This document shows, in pieces, positions 1-7,314 of a stretch of DNA of 20,928 nucleotides. The translations under genes and the position numbers were made by a program. Source of the stretch: Gammaproteobacteria bacterium (GTDB taxonomy: Bacteria; Pseudomonadota; Gammaproteobacteria; UWMA-0217); assembly GCA_027031685.1 (NCBI GenBank), contig JALVPS010000025.1, forward strand, positions 1-20,928. The letters are read 5' to 3'. The first letter of the stretch is position 1. Each line of letters begins with the position of its first letter. The notes beneath the pieces were generated by a model, which saw nothing but the letters and a program-made list of their open reading frames with translations, was not told where the DNA came from and ran no database searches.

Positions 1-3
1 CCC

Positions 4-1218
4 ATGGACAGCGCCTCCCGCCAGCCCCGGTTCACCCTCGACATCGACGGCAGCCGCGTGACCGTGCTGGGCACGGCCCACGTGTCGCGCCGCAGCGCCG
101 AGGCAGTGGCCGAGCTGATCGACTCGGGCGACTACGACGCAGTGGCCATCGAGCTGTGCGACAGCCGCTTCGCCAACCTGCAGGACCCGGACCGGCTGGC
201 ACGCACCGACCTGTTCCAGGTGATCCGCCAGGGCAAGGCGCCCATGGTCATGGCCAGCCTGGCGCTGGGCGCCTTCCAGCAACGACTGGCCGAGCAGTTC
301 GGCATCGAGCCGGGGGCGGAGATGCGCATGGCCATGGACAAGGCGGCCGCGGCCGGCCTGCCCCTGCACCTCATCGATCGCGACATCGGCGTCACCCTCA
401 AGCGGGTGTACCGCTCGGTGTCCTGGTGGCAGCGGCTCAACCTGTTCGCCGGCCTGCTGGCCAGCGCCCTGACGCGGGAGAAGGTGGAGGAGGCGGACAT
501 CGAGCGGCTCAAGGAGGGCGACATGCTGGACGCCGCCTTCAGCGAGTTCGCCCAGCGCTCGGAGCAGCTGTACCGGCCGCTCATCGAGGAGCGCGACCGC
601 TACATGGCCCTGAAGATCTACCAGGCCGTGCAGCGCGAGCGGCCCCGCCACCTGCTGGCCGTGGTGGGCGCCGGGCACTTGAAGGGCATCGAGCAGCACC
701 TGCGCGCGCTGGCGGCGGAGCGGCCCGACGCGGCCACCGTGGCCGCCCGCCTGGCCGAGCTGGAGGCCCTGCCGCCGCGGGTGAACCTGTGGCGCTGGCT
801 GCCGTGGCTGATCGTGGCGGTGATCCTGGCCGGCTTCGCCATCGGCTTTGCGCGCAGCCCGGCCCTGGGCTGGGCACTGGTGGCGGACTGGGTGATCATC
901 AACGGCGGCCTGGCGGCGCTGGGGGCGGCCATCGCCGGCGGCCACCCCCTGACGGTGATCGGCGCCTTCCTGGCCGCGCCGCTCACCTCCCTCAACCCCA
1001 CCATCGGCGCGGGCATGGTGACGGCGCTCATCGAGGTGCTGCTGCGCAAGCCCACGGTGGCCGACTTCTCCTCCCTGCGCCACGACCTGACGCACTGGAA
1101 GGGCTGGTGGCGCAACCACGTCTCGCGCGTGCTGCTGGTGTTCTTCTTCAGCACCTTGGGCTCGGCCATCGGCACCTATGTGGCGGGCTTCCGCATCTTC
1201 GATCGCCTGACCGGCTGA
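4..1218 (+). CDS. TraB/PrgY-family membrane protein
   Basis: 404-residue protein of the TraB/PrgY (TraB-Tiki) superfamily. The N-terminal ~250 residues carry the two GxxH motifs that mark the family: GTAH at 23-26 within VLGTAHVS, and GAGH at 222-225. Conserved acidic and arginine residues lie between them (E50, D53 and R55 in IELCDSRF; D125-R126-D127). The C-terminal third is hydrophobic with about four membrane segments near 265-286, 289-312, 315-347 and 376-399. Enterococcal PrgY is linked to limiting peptide pheromone activity and Tiki proteins are metalloproteases, so a membrane-anchored peptidase-like role is possible. The function of the proteobacterial members is not established. The ATG lies three bases from the window edge, so its RBS and any more upstream start cannot be judged. 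The stop is three bases before the next gene, which suggests co-transcription. Confidence 0.87.
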   Translation: MDSASRQPRFTLDIDGSRVTVLGTAHVSRRSAEAVAELIDSGDYDAVAIELCDSRFANLQDPDRLARTDLFQVIRQGKAPMVMASLALGAFQQRLAEQFGIEPGAEMRMAMDKAAAAGLPLHLIDRDIGVTLKRVYRSVSWWQRLNLFAGLLASALTREKVEEADIERLKEGDMLDAAFSEFAQRSEQLYRPLIEERDRYMALKIYQAVQRERPRHLLAVVGAGHLKGIEQHLRALAAERPDAATVAARLAELEALPPRVNLWRWLPWLIVAVILAGFAIGFARSPALGWALVADWVIINGGLAALGAAIAGGHPLTVIGAFLAAPLTSLNPTIGAGMVTALIEVLLRKPTVADFSSLRHDLTHWKGWWRNHVSRVLLVFFFSTLGSAIGTYVAGFRIFDRLTG

Positions 1219-1221
1219 GCC

Positions 1222-2151
1222 ATGCCCCTGCGGCTGCGCCACCGGCCCCGCGACTGGCTGCTGCTGTTCGCCCTGGTGGCCATGTGGGGCAGCGCCTTCC
1301 TGTTCAACCGCATCGCCCTGGCGCGCTTCACCCCCCTCGGCCTGGTCACCCTACGCCTGCTGGTGGGGGCGGCGGTGCTGGCCGTGGCCACCAGCCTCAG
1401 TCGGCCCGGCTGGCGCGGCCTGCGCCGCGCGCTGTGGCCCTGGTTCCTGGCCATGGCCCTGGTCGGCAACGCCCTGCCCTTCTGGCTCATCGCCTGGGGG
1501 CAGGAGACCATCGACTCCGGCCTGGCCGGCATCCTCATGGCGGTCAACCCGCTGGCCACCCTGCTGCTGGCGCACTTCCTCATCCCCGGCGAGACGCTCA
1601 CCACGCGCCGCCTGGCCGGCTTCGCCCTGGGCTTCGTGGGCATCGTGGTACTGATGGGGCCGGCCCTGCTACTGGACCGGCCGGAGACGCGCGGTGTGCT
1701 GCTGGCGGAGCTGGCCGTGCTGGGCGGCGCGCTGTGCTACTCGGCGGGCAGCATCATCGCCCGCCTGCGTCCGGAGAGCGACGACCTGCTCACCTCCACC
1801 ATGGTGCTGATCCTGGCCAGCGGCCTCATGCTGCCCCTGGATCTGGCCAGCCCCGCGCCGTGGCCGGCGGCGCCGGGCTGGCCGGCCCTGCTGGCGGCGG
1901 GCTTTCTGGGGGTGATCGCCACCGGGCTGGCCACGGTGGTGTACTTCCGCCTGCTGCGCTCGGCCGGACCCAGCTTCCTGTCGCAGATCAACTACCTGAT
2001 TCCGGTGTGGGCGCTGGCCCTGGGGGCGGTGGTGCTGGACGAGCCGGTCACGTCGCGCACGCTGCTGGCGCTGGGGCTGATCCTGGGCGGCATCGCCCTG
2101 GCCCAGGTGCGCTGGACCAGCAGCCCGGAGGCGGTGAGCGACGAGCGGTGA
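1222..2151 (+). CDS. EamA/DMT-family transporter
   Basis: 309-residue polytopic inner-membrane protein with about ten hydrophobic segments arranged as two EamA repeats. The first repeat has the typical AMWGSAFLFNRIAL start and an RLLVGAAVLA second helix. The second repeat begins near residue 160 and ends in the usual LILGGIAL segment. This is the drug/metabolite transporter superfamily (RhaT/EamA branch), whose members export small metabolites or amino acids; the substrate cannot be read from sequence. The ATG follows the TraB-family stop by three bases, with no strong Shine-Dalgarno apart from weak purines, so translation is probably coupled. The TGA stop directly abuts the stop codon of the convergent FHA gene, with no intergenic base and no room for a terminator between them. 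Confidence 0.9.
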   Translation: MPLRLRHRPRDWLLLFALVAMWGSAFLFNRIALARFTPLGLVTLRLLVGAAVLAVATSLSRPGWRGLRRALWPWFLAMALVGNALPFWLIAWGQETIDSGLAGILMAVNPLATLLLAHFLIPGETLTTRRLAGFALGFVGIVVLMGPALLLDRPETRGVLLAELAVLGGALCYSAGSIIARLRPESDDLLTSTMVLILASGLMLPLDLASPAPWPAAPGWPALLAAGFLGVIATGLATVVYFRLLRSAGPSFLSQINYLIPVWALALGAVVLDEPVTSRTLLALGLILGGIALAQVRWTSSPEAVSDER

Positions 2152-3210
2152 TCAATCCACGTGGTAGTGGATGAGATCCACGCCGTCCTCGATGTACTCG
2201 CCAGGGCTGATGACGCCGCTGCCTCGCAGGCGGTGGACGCCGTTGTGGATGTGCAGCTCGGGGCCACCGTCGGGACGCACGAAGGTGCCATTGTTGCTGT
2301 GGTCGTGCAGCAGGAATTCGCCTTCGTGCAGCACGATGCTGGCGTGATCGCGCGAGGCGAAGCGGGAGCGCACCAGGATGTCGGAGGGAAACTTGCGACC
2401 GATGCGGCACACGCTGCGCCGCGTGTCCAGCACCAGCTCCTCGCCGGCATAGCGCAGGCGCAGGCAGCGCGTGCGACGCGCCGCGCGCTGGAAGTCCAGC
2501 ACCTCGGCCCGGGCGGGCGGCGGGTCGATCTCCTGCAGTGTCTCGGCGCGCGTCAAACGCTGCTGGAAACGGCCCGCCTCGCGCTCACCGGGACGGTCGC
2601 ACAACAGGCGGTTGGGACGACGCAGGATGAACAGGCCCAGCTGGCGTAGCAGCTCGTGATCGAACTCGTCGGCGCCAAACTCATAGCGGGTCACGCCCAG
2701 ACGATCGAAGTTGACCAGCAACAGATCCACCCGCTCGGGATCGCGGGCGCAAGCTTCGAACTCCAGCTCCACCGGCACCTCGCCGGCCACCTCGAACAGC
2801 ACGCGCGGGGTATCCGAATTGAGACCCGCCACCCGTGATCCGAGGATGCGCAGGCCGTCCTCCGTCAGGCCGCGAAGGAAATCGCGGTTGCCGCGTGGAC
2901 AGGGCACCTGGAATTGCTGCGGCTCGGCGCGACGCAGCACCATCTGCAGGCGCACGCGGCGGCACCCTCCCCCCCAGCCGCGGCTGAGCCGGTAGTCGGC
3001 CTGCGCCAGGTCACGCAAGGTGCCGTGGCCACGGAGGGGCATGTCGACGCGCACCGGGCGCGGCGTCTCCGCCAGCCGCCGGCACAGGTGCTGCAGGTAG
3101 GCATAGATGCGCGCCAGCGCCACGCTCGCCGGCGCCACCCGGCGCTCCGACTTCCGCCGCGACCCGGCATCGGCCGGCCGGGCCCGCTCTCCTTCGTCGG
3201 TGCTCCCCAT
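2152..3210 (-). CDS. FHA domain-containing protein
   Basis: 352-residue soluble protein. Residues ~249-352 form a forkhead-associated domain: RIGRKFPSD at the first loop, SRDHASI for the SRxH phosphopeptide-contact motif, then LHDHSNNGTFV for the NGTxV motif. FHA domains bind phosphothreonine, so the protein probably reads out a Ser/Thr kinase signal. The N-terminal ~245 residues are charged, contain no membrane segment and match no domain I recognise. I place the start at the ATG read at 3210 because a strong GGGGAGGA box lies about eight bases upstream; an in-frame ATG at 3261 has none. It lies 89 bases downstream of the BrkB-family gene on the same strand and may share its transcript. No kinase or phosphatase gene is in the window. 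Confidence 0.88.
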   Translation of the reverse strand: MGSTDEGERARPADAGSRRKSERRVAPASVALARIYAYLQHLCRRLAETPRPVRVDMPLRGHGTLRDLAQADYRLSRGWGGGCRRVRLQMVLRRAEPQQFQVPCPRGNRDFLRGLTEDGLRILGSRVAGLNSDTPRVLFEVAGEVPVELEFEACARDPERVDLLLVNFDRLGVTRYEFGADEFDHELLRQLGLFILRRPNRLLCDRPGEREAGRFQQRLTRAETLQEIDPPPARAEVLDFQRAARRTRCLRLRYAGEELVLDTRRSVCRIGRKFPSDILVRSRFASRDHASIVLHEGEFLLHDHSNNGTFVRPDGGPELHIHNGVHRLRGSGVISPGEYIEDGVDLIHYHVD

Positions 3211-3299
3211 GTCGGTTGTCCTCCCCTCTGGACGAAAGTGTCTTCCCTTGGCCCAGCGCACCGCCGAACCGATAAAACGACGGCGAACGGCGACCCGCC

Positions 3300-4610
3300 T
3301 TACGTCACCGTGACCGCATCGCCCTCGCCGCCCAGGTCACGCAGGGTGAGCCCCGCCACGGCCTCATCGCGGGCCGTCTCCAGGCGGCGCAGTACGACCG
3401 CCACGGCATCTCCCCCCTCCACGCCCTCCACTGCCAACGGCCCCTCCAGCACGGCCACCACCTCGCGCAATGGCACCTGCTCGGGAGCGCGCGCCGGCAA
3501 CAGGCGGGGGTTTTCCGCGCCATCGCCGGCCAGGATGCCGGCCGTCTCCAAGCGCGCCAGCACCGCCTCCAGCCACGGCTCCGGCTGCCCCACCGCCCGC
3601 GCCAGCTGGCGCAGGGTGAGCGGCGCCTGCCCGGCGCAGAAGCGCCGCACGATGTGCCGCAGCAAGCGCAGCCCCACCACCAGCTGGCGCGCCCCCGCCG
3701 CCTCGGCCCAACCGGGCCACATGGCCTCCGGATACTGCAGATAATAGGCCAGCCGCGCGCCCAGTAGAAAGGACAACCATGACAGATAGAGCCAGATCAT
3801 GAACAGGAGGATAGTGGCAAAGGCCGAATAGATGGCCGTGTAGCGAGTGGAGTTGACCACGAACAGGGCAAACAGCAGACCGATGATCTTCCACAACAGA
3901 CCGGCGAACACCCCGCCCGCCAGGGCACTCCACCAGCGTACCCGCACGCTGGGCAGGAACCAGTACAGAAAGCCCAAGGTCAACATGAGCACCGCCGTGG
4001 GCATCCACCGCTGCACCGCGTGCAGCAGCGCCCCCAGCAGCGGGTACTGGGCCAGGCGATGGGCCAGCGAAGACTCCATGGCCCCGGAGACGATGCCAAA
4101 CAGGGCAAACAGCAGGAGCGGGCCAATGAGCAACATGGCCAGGTAGTCGGTGAAACGCTGGGCGAAACTGCGCCGACCGCGGTTGTCCCAGGCGAAATCG
4201 ATGGCCCGCACCACCTTCTGCATCAGCGACACCACGGTGTACAGCAGCACTACCAGCCCCAGCGCGCCCAGCACGCCCACCTTCATGTTACTGACGAAGG
4301 CCAGGATCTGCTGTGTGATCTGTGTCGCCTTGTCGCCCAGCGGTGCCAGGACGTTGAGCAGCAGCGGCTCGAGCTGGTTGTGCACGCCGAAGCCCTTGAG
4401 CACCGAGAAGCTCAGGGCCAGCAGCGGCACCAGAGACAACAGGGTGGTGTACACCAGGCTCATGGCGTGCAGGTTGAGTCCGCCGCGCGCCAGGTCGCGC
4501 AGCAGCGCGCTGGCCAGCCGGCCCGCCCATAGCAGCAGCCGGCGCCCGGGACCAAGCGCGTCGGGACGACCCTTCCACAGGGCAGTATGCATTTTTGTGA
4601 CAGAGATCAT
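3300..4610 (-). CDS. YihY/virulence factor BrkB family membrane protein with C-terminal winged helix
   Basis: 436-residue protein of the YihY/BrkB (UPF0761) family, whose E. coli member is about 290 residues. Six hydrophobic segments lie near residues 49-73, 111-133, 156-178, 203-221, 229-252 and 262-289. The core shows family signatures such as LVYTTLLSLVPLLAL and the FxxxxxIWLYLSWLSFLLGA stretch. The extra ~130 C-terminal residues are soluble; 310-372 look like a winged helix (LTLRQLARAVGQPEPWLEAVLARLETAGIL), a tail also found in longer family members. The family was once misnamed ribonuclease BN; its true biochemical role is unsettled, with transport or envelope functions proposed. The ATG at 4610 has AGGA about six bases upstream. 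The gene heads a leftward unit with the FHA gene. Confidence 0.9.
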   Translation of the reverse strand: MISVTKMHTALWKGRPDALGPGRRLLLWAGRLASALLRDLARGGLNLHAMSLVYTTLLSLVPLLALSFSVLKGFGVHNQLEPLLLNVLAPLGDKATQITQQILAFVSNMKVGVLGALGLVVLLYTVVSLMQKVVRAIDFAWDNRGRRSFAQRFTDYLAMLLIGPLLLFALFGIVSGAMESSLAHRLAQYPLLGALLHAVQRWMPTAVLMLTLGFLYWFLPSVRVRWWSALAGGVFAGLLWKIIGLLFALFVVNSTRYTAIYSAFATILLFMIWLYLSWLSFLLGARLAYYLQYPEAMWPGWAEAAGARQLVVGLRLLRHIVRRFCAGQAPLTLRQLARAVGQPEPWLEAVLARLETAGILAGDGAENPRLLPARAPEQVPLREVVAVLEGPLAVEGVEGGDAVAVVLRRLETARDEAVAGLTLRDLGGEGDAVTVT

Positions 4611-4850
4611 CGTTTTTCCTGTAGCAAAAACCCCACAACTTGCGAAATGTCAAACTTTTAAACGCTTGTTTGTCTGATAATGACAACAAGCTAATATGCT
4701 GATGGGATCGTCATAGGGAAGTGACACGTGTCGAGAGACACCCATCGCGGCACACGGAGGTGGCGCCCCCGTCCCGCCCTGGCGGGCGGGGGCAGGCGGG
4801 GCGGGACCAGGGAAGCCCCTCGCGCCGTCTTCTCTATTCAAAACAGATGG
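4611..4850. promoter_or_regulatory. AT-rich divergent promoter region with inverted repeats and GC-rich leader
   Basis: About 240 bases between divergent genes. Bases 4611-4710 are clearly AT-richer than the rest of the window. Rightward, TTGTTT (4668-4673) and TAATAT (4692-4697), 18 bases apart, make a plausible sigma-70 promoter for the small membrane protein. Leftward, a TTGACA (complement of 4648-4653) may serve the BrkB gene, but no good -10 is evident. A 9-bp inverted repeat with one bulge (4665-4674 against 4682-4690) overlaps the rightward promoter and could be an operator. A perfect 10-bp palindrome, GACACGTGTC, lies at 4723-4732. Bases 4760-4815 are strongly GC-rich and self-complementary (GTCCCGC/GCGGGAC), so the rightward transcript would have a folded leader. 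All assignments come from pattern only. Confidence 0.4.
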
Positions 4851-5138
4851 ATGGGTATCAAGATGATGATGAACGATTCAAGAGAGTGTGTGGTCACGGA
4901 CAAGCTGTTCGTATCGCTGTACGGCATCGCCATCGTGGGGCTGGTCGTCGCGGTGGTCGCGGACCTGCTCAACAAGGGCGTCAGCGGCGGCGTCGTGTCG
5001 CTCATGCTGGTGTTCGGCCTGCTGGGCAGCCTGGTCATGTTCAAGGGCATCTCCCTGCTGCGCTGTCCGTCCAGGGTACTGGTCGGGGGCATCTTGTTCA
5101 TCGCCCTGTCGGTATACCTGGACACGCAGATCTTCTGA
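4851..5138 (+). CDS. small three-helix membrane protein of unknown function
   Basis: About 95 residues, not a family I recognise. Three hydrophobic stretches fill most of it: LFVSLYGIAIVGLVVAVVADLL, GVVSLMLVFGLLGSLVMF and VLVGGILFIALSVYLD, with a short basic loop (LLRCPSR) between the second and third. It resembles small inner-membrane proteins. The start is uncertain: ATG 4851 and three consecutive ATGs at 4863, 4866 and 4869 are all in frame. None has a strong Shine-Dalgarno; a weak GGATGGG precedes the ATG cluster. A longer reading from a GTG at 4728 is possible, but its 41 extra residues are arginine- and glycine-rich and come from the GC-rich leader, so I reject it. It is transcribed alone, diverging from the BrkB gene and converging on the DUF3301 gene. 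Confidence 0.65.
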   Translation: MGIKMMMNDSRECVVTDKLFVSLYGIAIVGLVVAVVADLLNKGVSGGVVSLMLVFGLLGSLVMFKGISLLRCPSRVLVGGILFIALSVYLDTQIF

Positions 5139-5250
5139 CCGGAGTGACCGGCCCCAACTGCAACACACCCTGAACCCGGCGGCGGGCACGGAGGCCCATG
5201 CCGCTTGGCCGGTACCCCCGGCCCCCCCCGCAGGGATGCCCCGTTTCCTT

Positions 5251-5586
5251 TCACCGCCGGGCGTCGGGCGCGATCACGATCGGCCCGTCCGGATGGTCCA
5301 GATGGACGGCCTTCACCGTCAGCCCCTGCAGCGCGATCTGTCCCTGATGGCGCTGCCCCCCGTCACTGGTGAACTCGAAAGTATAGACGCGCTGCAGGTG
5401 CATGCGCCCGTCCCTGCCGCGCCCCAGGCCGATGCGGCTGATGGCCACCGTGTCGTCCAGGAACTGCACCCGCACCGAGCGGCAGGCCTCGGCGGCGATG
5501 GCCAGGGCCAGCTCGCGGGCGCGCAGGTTGTTGCTCCACGCCCAGGCGGCCAGGGCCACCAGCACGGTGAGGACGAAGGCGTTCAC
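5251..5586 (-). CDS. DUF3301 domain-containing small membrane protein
   Basis: 111-residue protein fitting DUF3301, a gammaproteobacterial family of about 100 residues. A single N-terminal membrane helix (NAFVLTVLVALAAWAWSNNL, residues 2-21) is followed by AREXALxxAxxACRxxxVQFLDDTV and a beta-rich tail containing the YTFEFTSDG segment; this middle block is typical of the family. The function is unknown. I use the GTG at 5586 because it overlaps the hydantoinase stop in a GTGA arrangement and is preceded by GAGGAGG; translational coupling to that gene is therefore likely. A longer in-frame extension upstream lies inside the hydantoinase gene in a shadow frame and is discarded. The 112 bases to the convergent gene hold a GGCCG/CGGCC hairpin (5207-5223) without a T-run. 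Confidence 0.83.
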   Translation of the reverse strand: MNAFVLTVLVALAAWAWSNNLRARELALAIAAEACRSVRVQFLDDTVAISRIGLGRGRDGRMHLQRVYTFEFTSDGGQRHQGQIALQGLTVKAVHLDHPDGPIVIAPDARR

Positions 5587-7142
5587 GCCTCCTCCGCGGC
5601 GGGGTCGCCCCAGCCGCCGCCCCCCGGCGTGGCCACCGTGACGCGGTCGCCGGCGCGCAGGGCCAGGCGCGTCTTGGCCGGCACCTCGCGGTCGTTGTGG
5701 TGATTGAGTCCGGGCGCGCCCGGCGCGCCGCCCCGCAGTCCCCACGGCGCGCGCCGGCGCCGCTCGGTGAGGAAGGTGAGGGTGGCCGGCGCCAGGAACT
5801 CGTACTCACGCACCAGGCCGTCGCCGCCGGGGTGGCGCCCGGCGCCGCCCGAGCCGTGTCGCAGGGCGTAGCGCAGCACGCGCACCGGGTAGCGCAACTC
5901 CAGCACCTCCACCGGCGTATTGCGCGTGTTGGTCATGTGCGACTGCACGGCCGACAGGCCGGGGTGGTGCGGGCCGCCGCCCATGCCGCCGCCCAGGGTC
6001 TCGTAGTAGCCCCAGGCGCCCTCGCCGTCCTGGCCGAAGGCGATGTTGTTCATGGTGCCCTGGCTGGCGGCGGGGATGCGCTCCGGCAGGGCCCGCGCCA
6101 GCGCACCCAGCACCACGTCCACCACCCGCGAGGAGGTCTCCACGTTGCCCGCCGCCACCGCCGCCGGCGGCGCGGCGTTGAGCAGCGAGCCGGCCGGCGC
6201 CACCAGTCGCACGGTGCGGAAGGTGCCAGCACAGGCCGGCGTGTGGGGCGGCATGAGACAGCGGAACACGTACCACACCCCGGCCGCCGTCACCGACAGC
6301 GGGCAGTTGATGTTGCCGGCCGTCTGGGCGTGCGTGCCGGTGAAGTCCACCACCGCCTCGGCCTGCCCGGTGACGGTGACGGCCACGCGCACGGGCAGGT
6401 CCGTGCCGCCCTGGCCGTCGTCCTCCATGACGTCCTCGAAGCGGTAGGTGCCGGGCGGGATGTCGGCCAGTGCGGCGCGCGCCAGCCGCTCGGCGTAGTC
6501 GTTGAGCGCCACCAGCGCCGCCGCGTAGGCGTCCACGCCCATGCGCCCGACCAAGGCCAGCAGGCGCTCGCCGCCGCGCCGGTTGGCGGCCAGCTGGGCC
6601 TGCAGGTCGCCGCGCACGTCGGTGGGGTTGCGGGTGGCCTCGACGATGGCCGCCAGGCGCGCCTCGTCCAGCGCGCCGGCACTGGCGATGCGCTGCGGCG
6701 GGATGAGCACCCCTTCCTCGGCCAGGCTGGTGGACAGGGGCATGGAGCCGGGCGCGCTGGCGCCGATGTCGGCGTAGTGGGCGCGGTTGGCCACAAAGCC
6801 CACCAGCGTCCCGCCGTGGAACACCGGCATGACCAGGGTCACGTCCGGCAGGTGGGTGCCGCCCATGAAGGGGTCGTTGAGGATGACCTGGTCGCCCGGC
6901 CGCCAGTCGAAGCGGCGCACGATGTCCTGCATGGCGTAGGCCATGCTGCCCAGGTGCACCGGGATGTGGGCGGCCTGGGCGGCCAGCTCGCCGGCCACGT
7001 CGAATACGGCGCAGGAGTAGTCCAGCCGGTCGCGGATGTTGGGCGAGAAGGCGGCGCGCCGCAGCTGGGCGCCCATCTCGTCGCACACCGCCTCGATGCG
7101 GCGCGCGAAGAGGCTGAGCTCGATGGCCTGACTGGCGTCCAT
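5583..7142 (-). CDS. Hydantoinase B/oxoprolinase family protein (HyuB type)
   Basis: 519-residue protein of the HyuB family, whose members are subunits of ATP-dependent N-methylhydantoinases, 5-oxoprolinase and acetone/acetophenone carboxylases. Visible signatures are the N-terminal EMGAQLRRAAFSPNIRDRLD, NDPFMGGTHLPD at 89-100, NRAHYADIG at 119-127, EGVLIPP at 143-149, and the C-terminal ATPGGGGWGDP. Its length matches a complete HyuB. The partner HyuA (ATP-binding) subunit is normally adjacent, but none lies upstream (rplY diverges) or downstream within the window. The ATG at 7142 fits the usual N-terminus. It has no Shine-Dalgarno, and a TATCAT -10-like box (complement of 7151-7156) lies so close that the message could be nearly leaderless. 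The substrate cannot be inferred from sequence. Confidence 0.9.
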   Translation of the reverse strand: MDASQAIELSLFARRIEAVCDEMGAQLRRAAFSPNIRDRLDYSCAVFDVAGELAAQAAHIPVHLGSMAYAMQDIVRRFDWRPGDQVILNDPFMGGTHLPDVTLVMPVFHGGTLVGFVANRAHYADIGASAPGSMPLSTSLAEEGVLIPPQRIASAGALDEARLAAIVEATRNPTDVRGDLQAQLAANRRGGERLLALVGRMGVDAYAAALVALNDYAERLARAALADIPPGTYRFEDVMEDDGQGGTDLPVRVAVTVTGQAEAVVDFTGTHAQTAGNINCPLSVTAAGVWYVFRCLMPPHTPACAGTFRTVRLVAPAGSLLNAAPPAAVAAGNVETSSRVVDVVLGALARALPERIPAASQGTMNNIAFGQDGEGAWGYYETLGGGMGGGPHHPGLSAVQSHMTNTRNTPVEVLELRYPVRVLRYALRHGSGGAGRHPGGDGLVREYEFLAPATLTFLTERRRRAPWGLRGGAPGAPGLNHHNDREVPAKTRLALRAGDRVTVATPGGGGWGDPAAEEA

Positions 7143-7184
7143 GGGCGCCGATGATACCCCGAGGGATCCGCAGGCGCATGGCGC

Positions 7185-7220
7185 TTTCGGCGCCGGGCCA
7201 CGCTCTGCTAGAATCCGCCG
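7185..7220 (+). promoter_or_regulatory. rplY promoter
   Basis: TAGAAT at 7209-7214 preceded by TG at 7206-7207 region (TGCTAGAAT) gives a good extended -10 element. The -35 is weak (TTTCGG, 7185-7190, 18-base spacing), as expected when the -10 is extended. Transcription would start around 7221, giving a leader of about 95 bases before the L25 ATG. The divergent hyuB start lies only about 65 bases to the left. Confidence 0.55.
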
Positions 7221-7223
7221 GCT

Positions 7224-7298
7224 CTCCGCCCCTCGGGCGGAGGGCACACGCCTTTCCTGGTCGCGGGAAAGGGCCCCCTTCCGCGAGGAAGGTTTTTT
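7224..7298 (+). promoter_or_regulatory. Structured rplY leader, three hairpins ending in terminator-like stem
   Basis: Three consecutive perfect stems lie between the predicted start of transcription and the L25 RBS. P1 is CTCCGCCC/GGGCGGAG (7224-7231 with 7235-7242). P2 is CCTTTCC/GGAAAGG (7251-7257 with 7266-7272). P3 is CCTTCC/GGAAGG (7277-7282 with 7287-7292), with a GCGA loop and six T residues at 7293-7298, which is the form of an intrinsic terminator. The 3' arm of P2 with flanking G residues (7265-7273) can instead pair with the 5' arm of P3 (7274-7282), so P2/P3 and an anti-terminator would compete. The layout suggests attenuation or L25 autoregulation of its own mRNA. L25 leaders are known in Gammaproteobacteria, but I cannot tell whether this matches one. 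Confidence 0.5.
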
Positions 7299-7314
7299 CA
7301 TTTCGGAGACAGCC

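Noticed and set aside
156..2174. A 672-codon plus-strand frame overlapping the TraB and EamA genes.
   Set aside because: It is an Arg/Gly/Pro/Ala-rich out-of-frame shadow of two recognised genes.
4728..4850. A 41-residue N-terminal extension of the small membrane protein from a GTG.
   Set aside because: It is encoded by the folded GC-rich leader, is Arg/Gly-rich and has no RBS.
5697..7154. A 485-codon plus-strand frame antisense to the hydantoinase gene.
   Set aside because: The composition is His/Gly/Ala/Arg repeats typical of a shadow frame; the opposite strand encodes clear HyuB motifs.
7251..7298. The terminator-like stem as the end of an upstream gene.
   Set aside because: No plus-strand gene lies upstream before 7209; the hydantoinase gene runs the other way.
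7141..7314. A 58-residue N-terminal extension of L25.
   Set aside because: It would run through the promoter and three hairpins; the standard L25 start has a good RBS.
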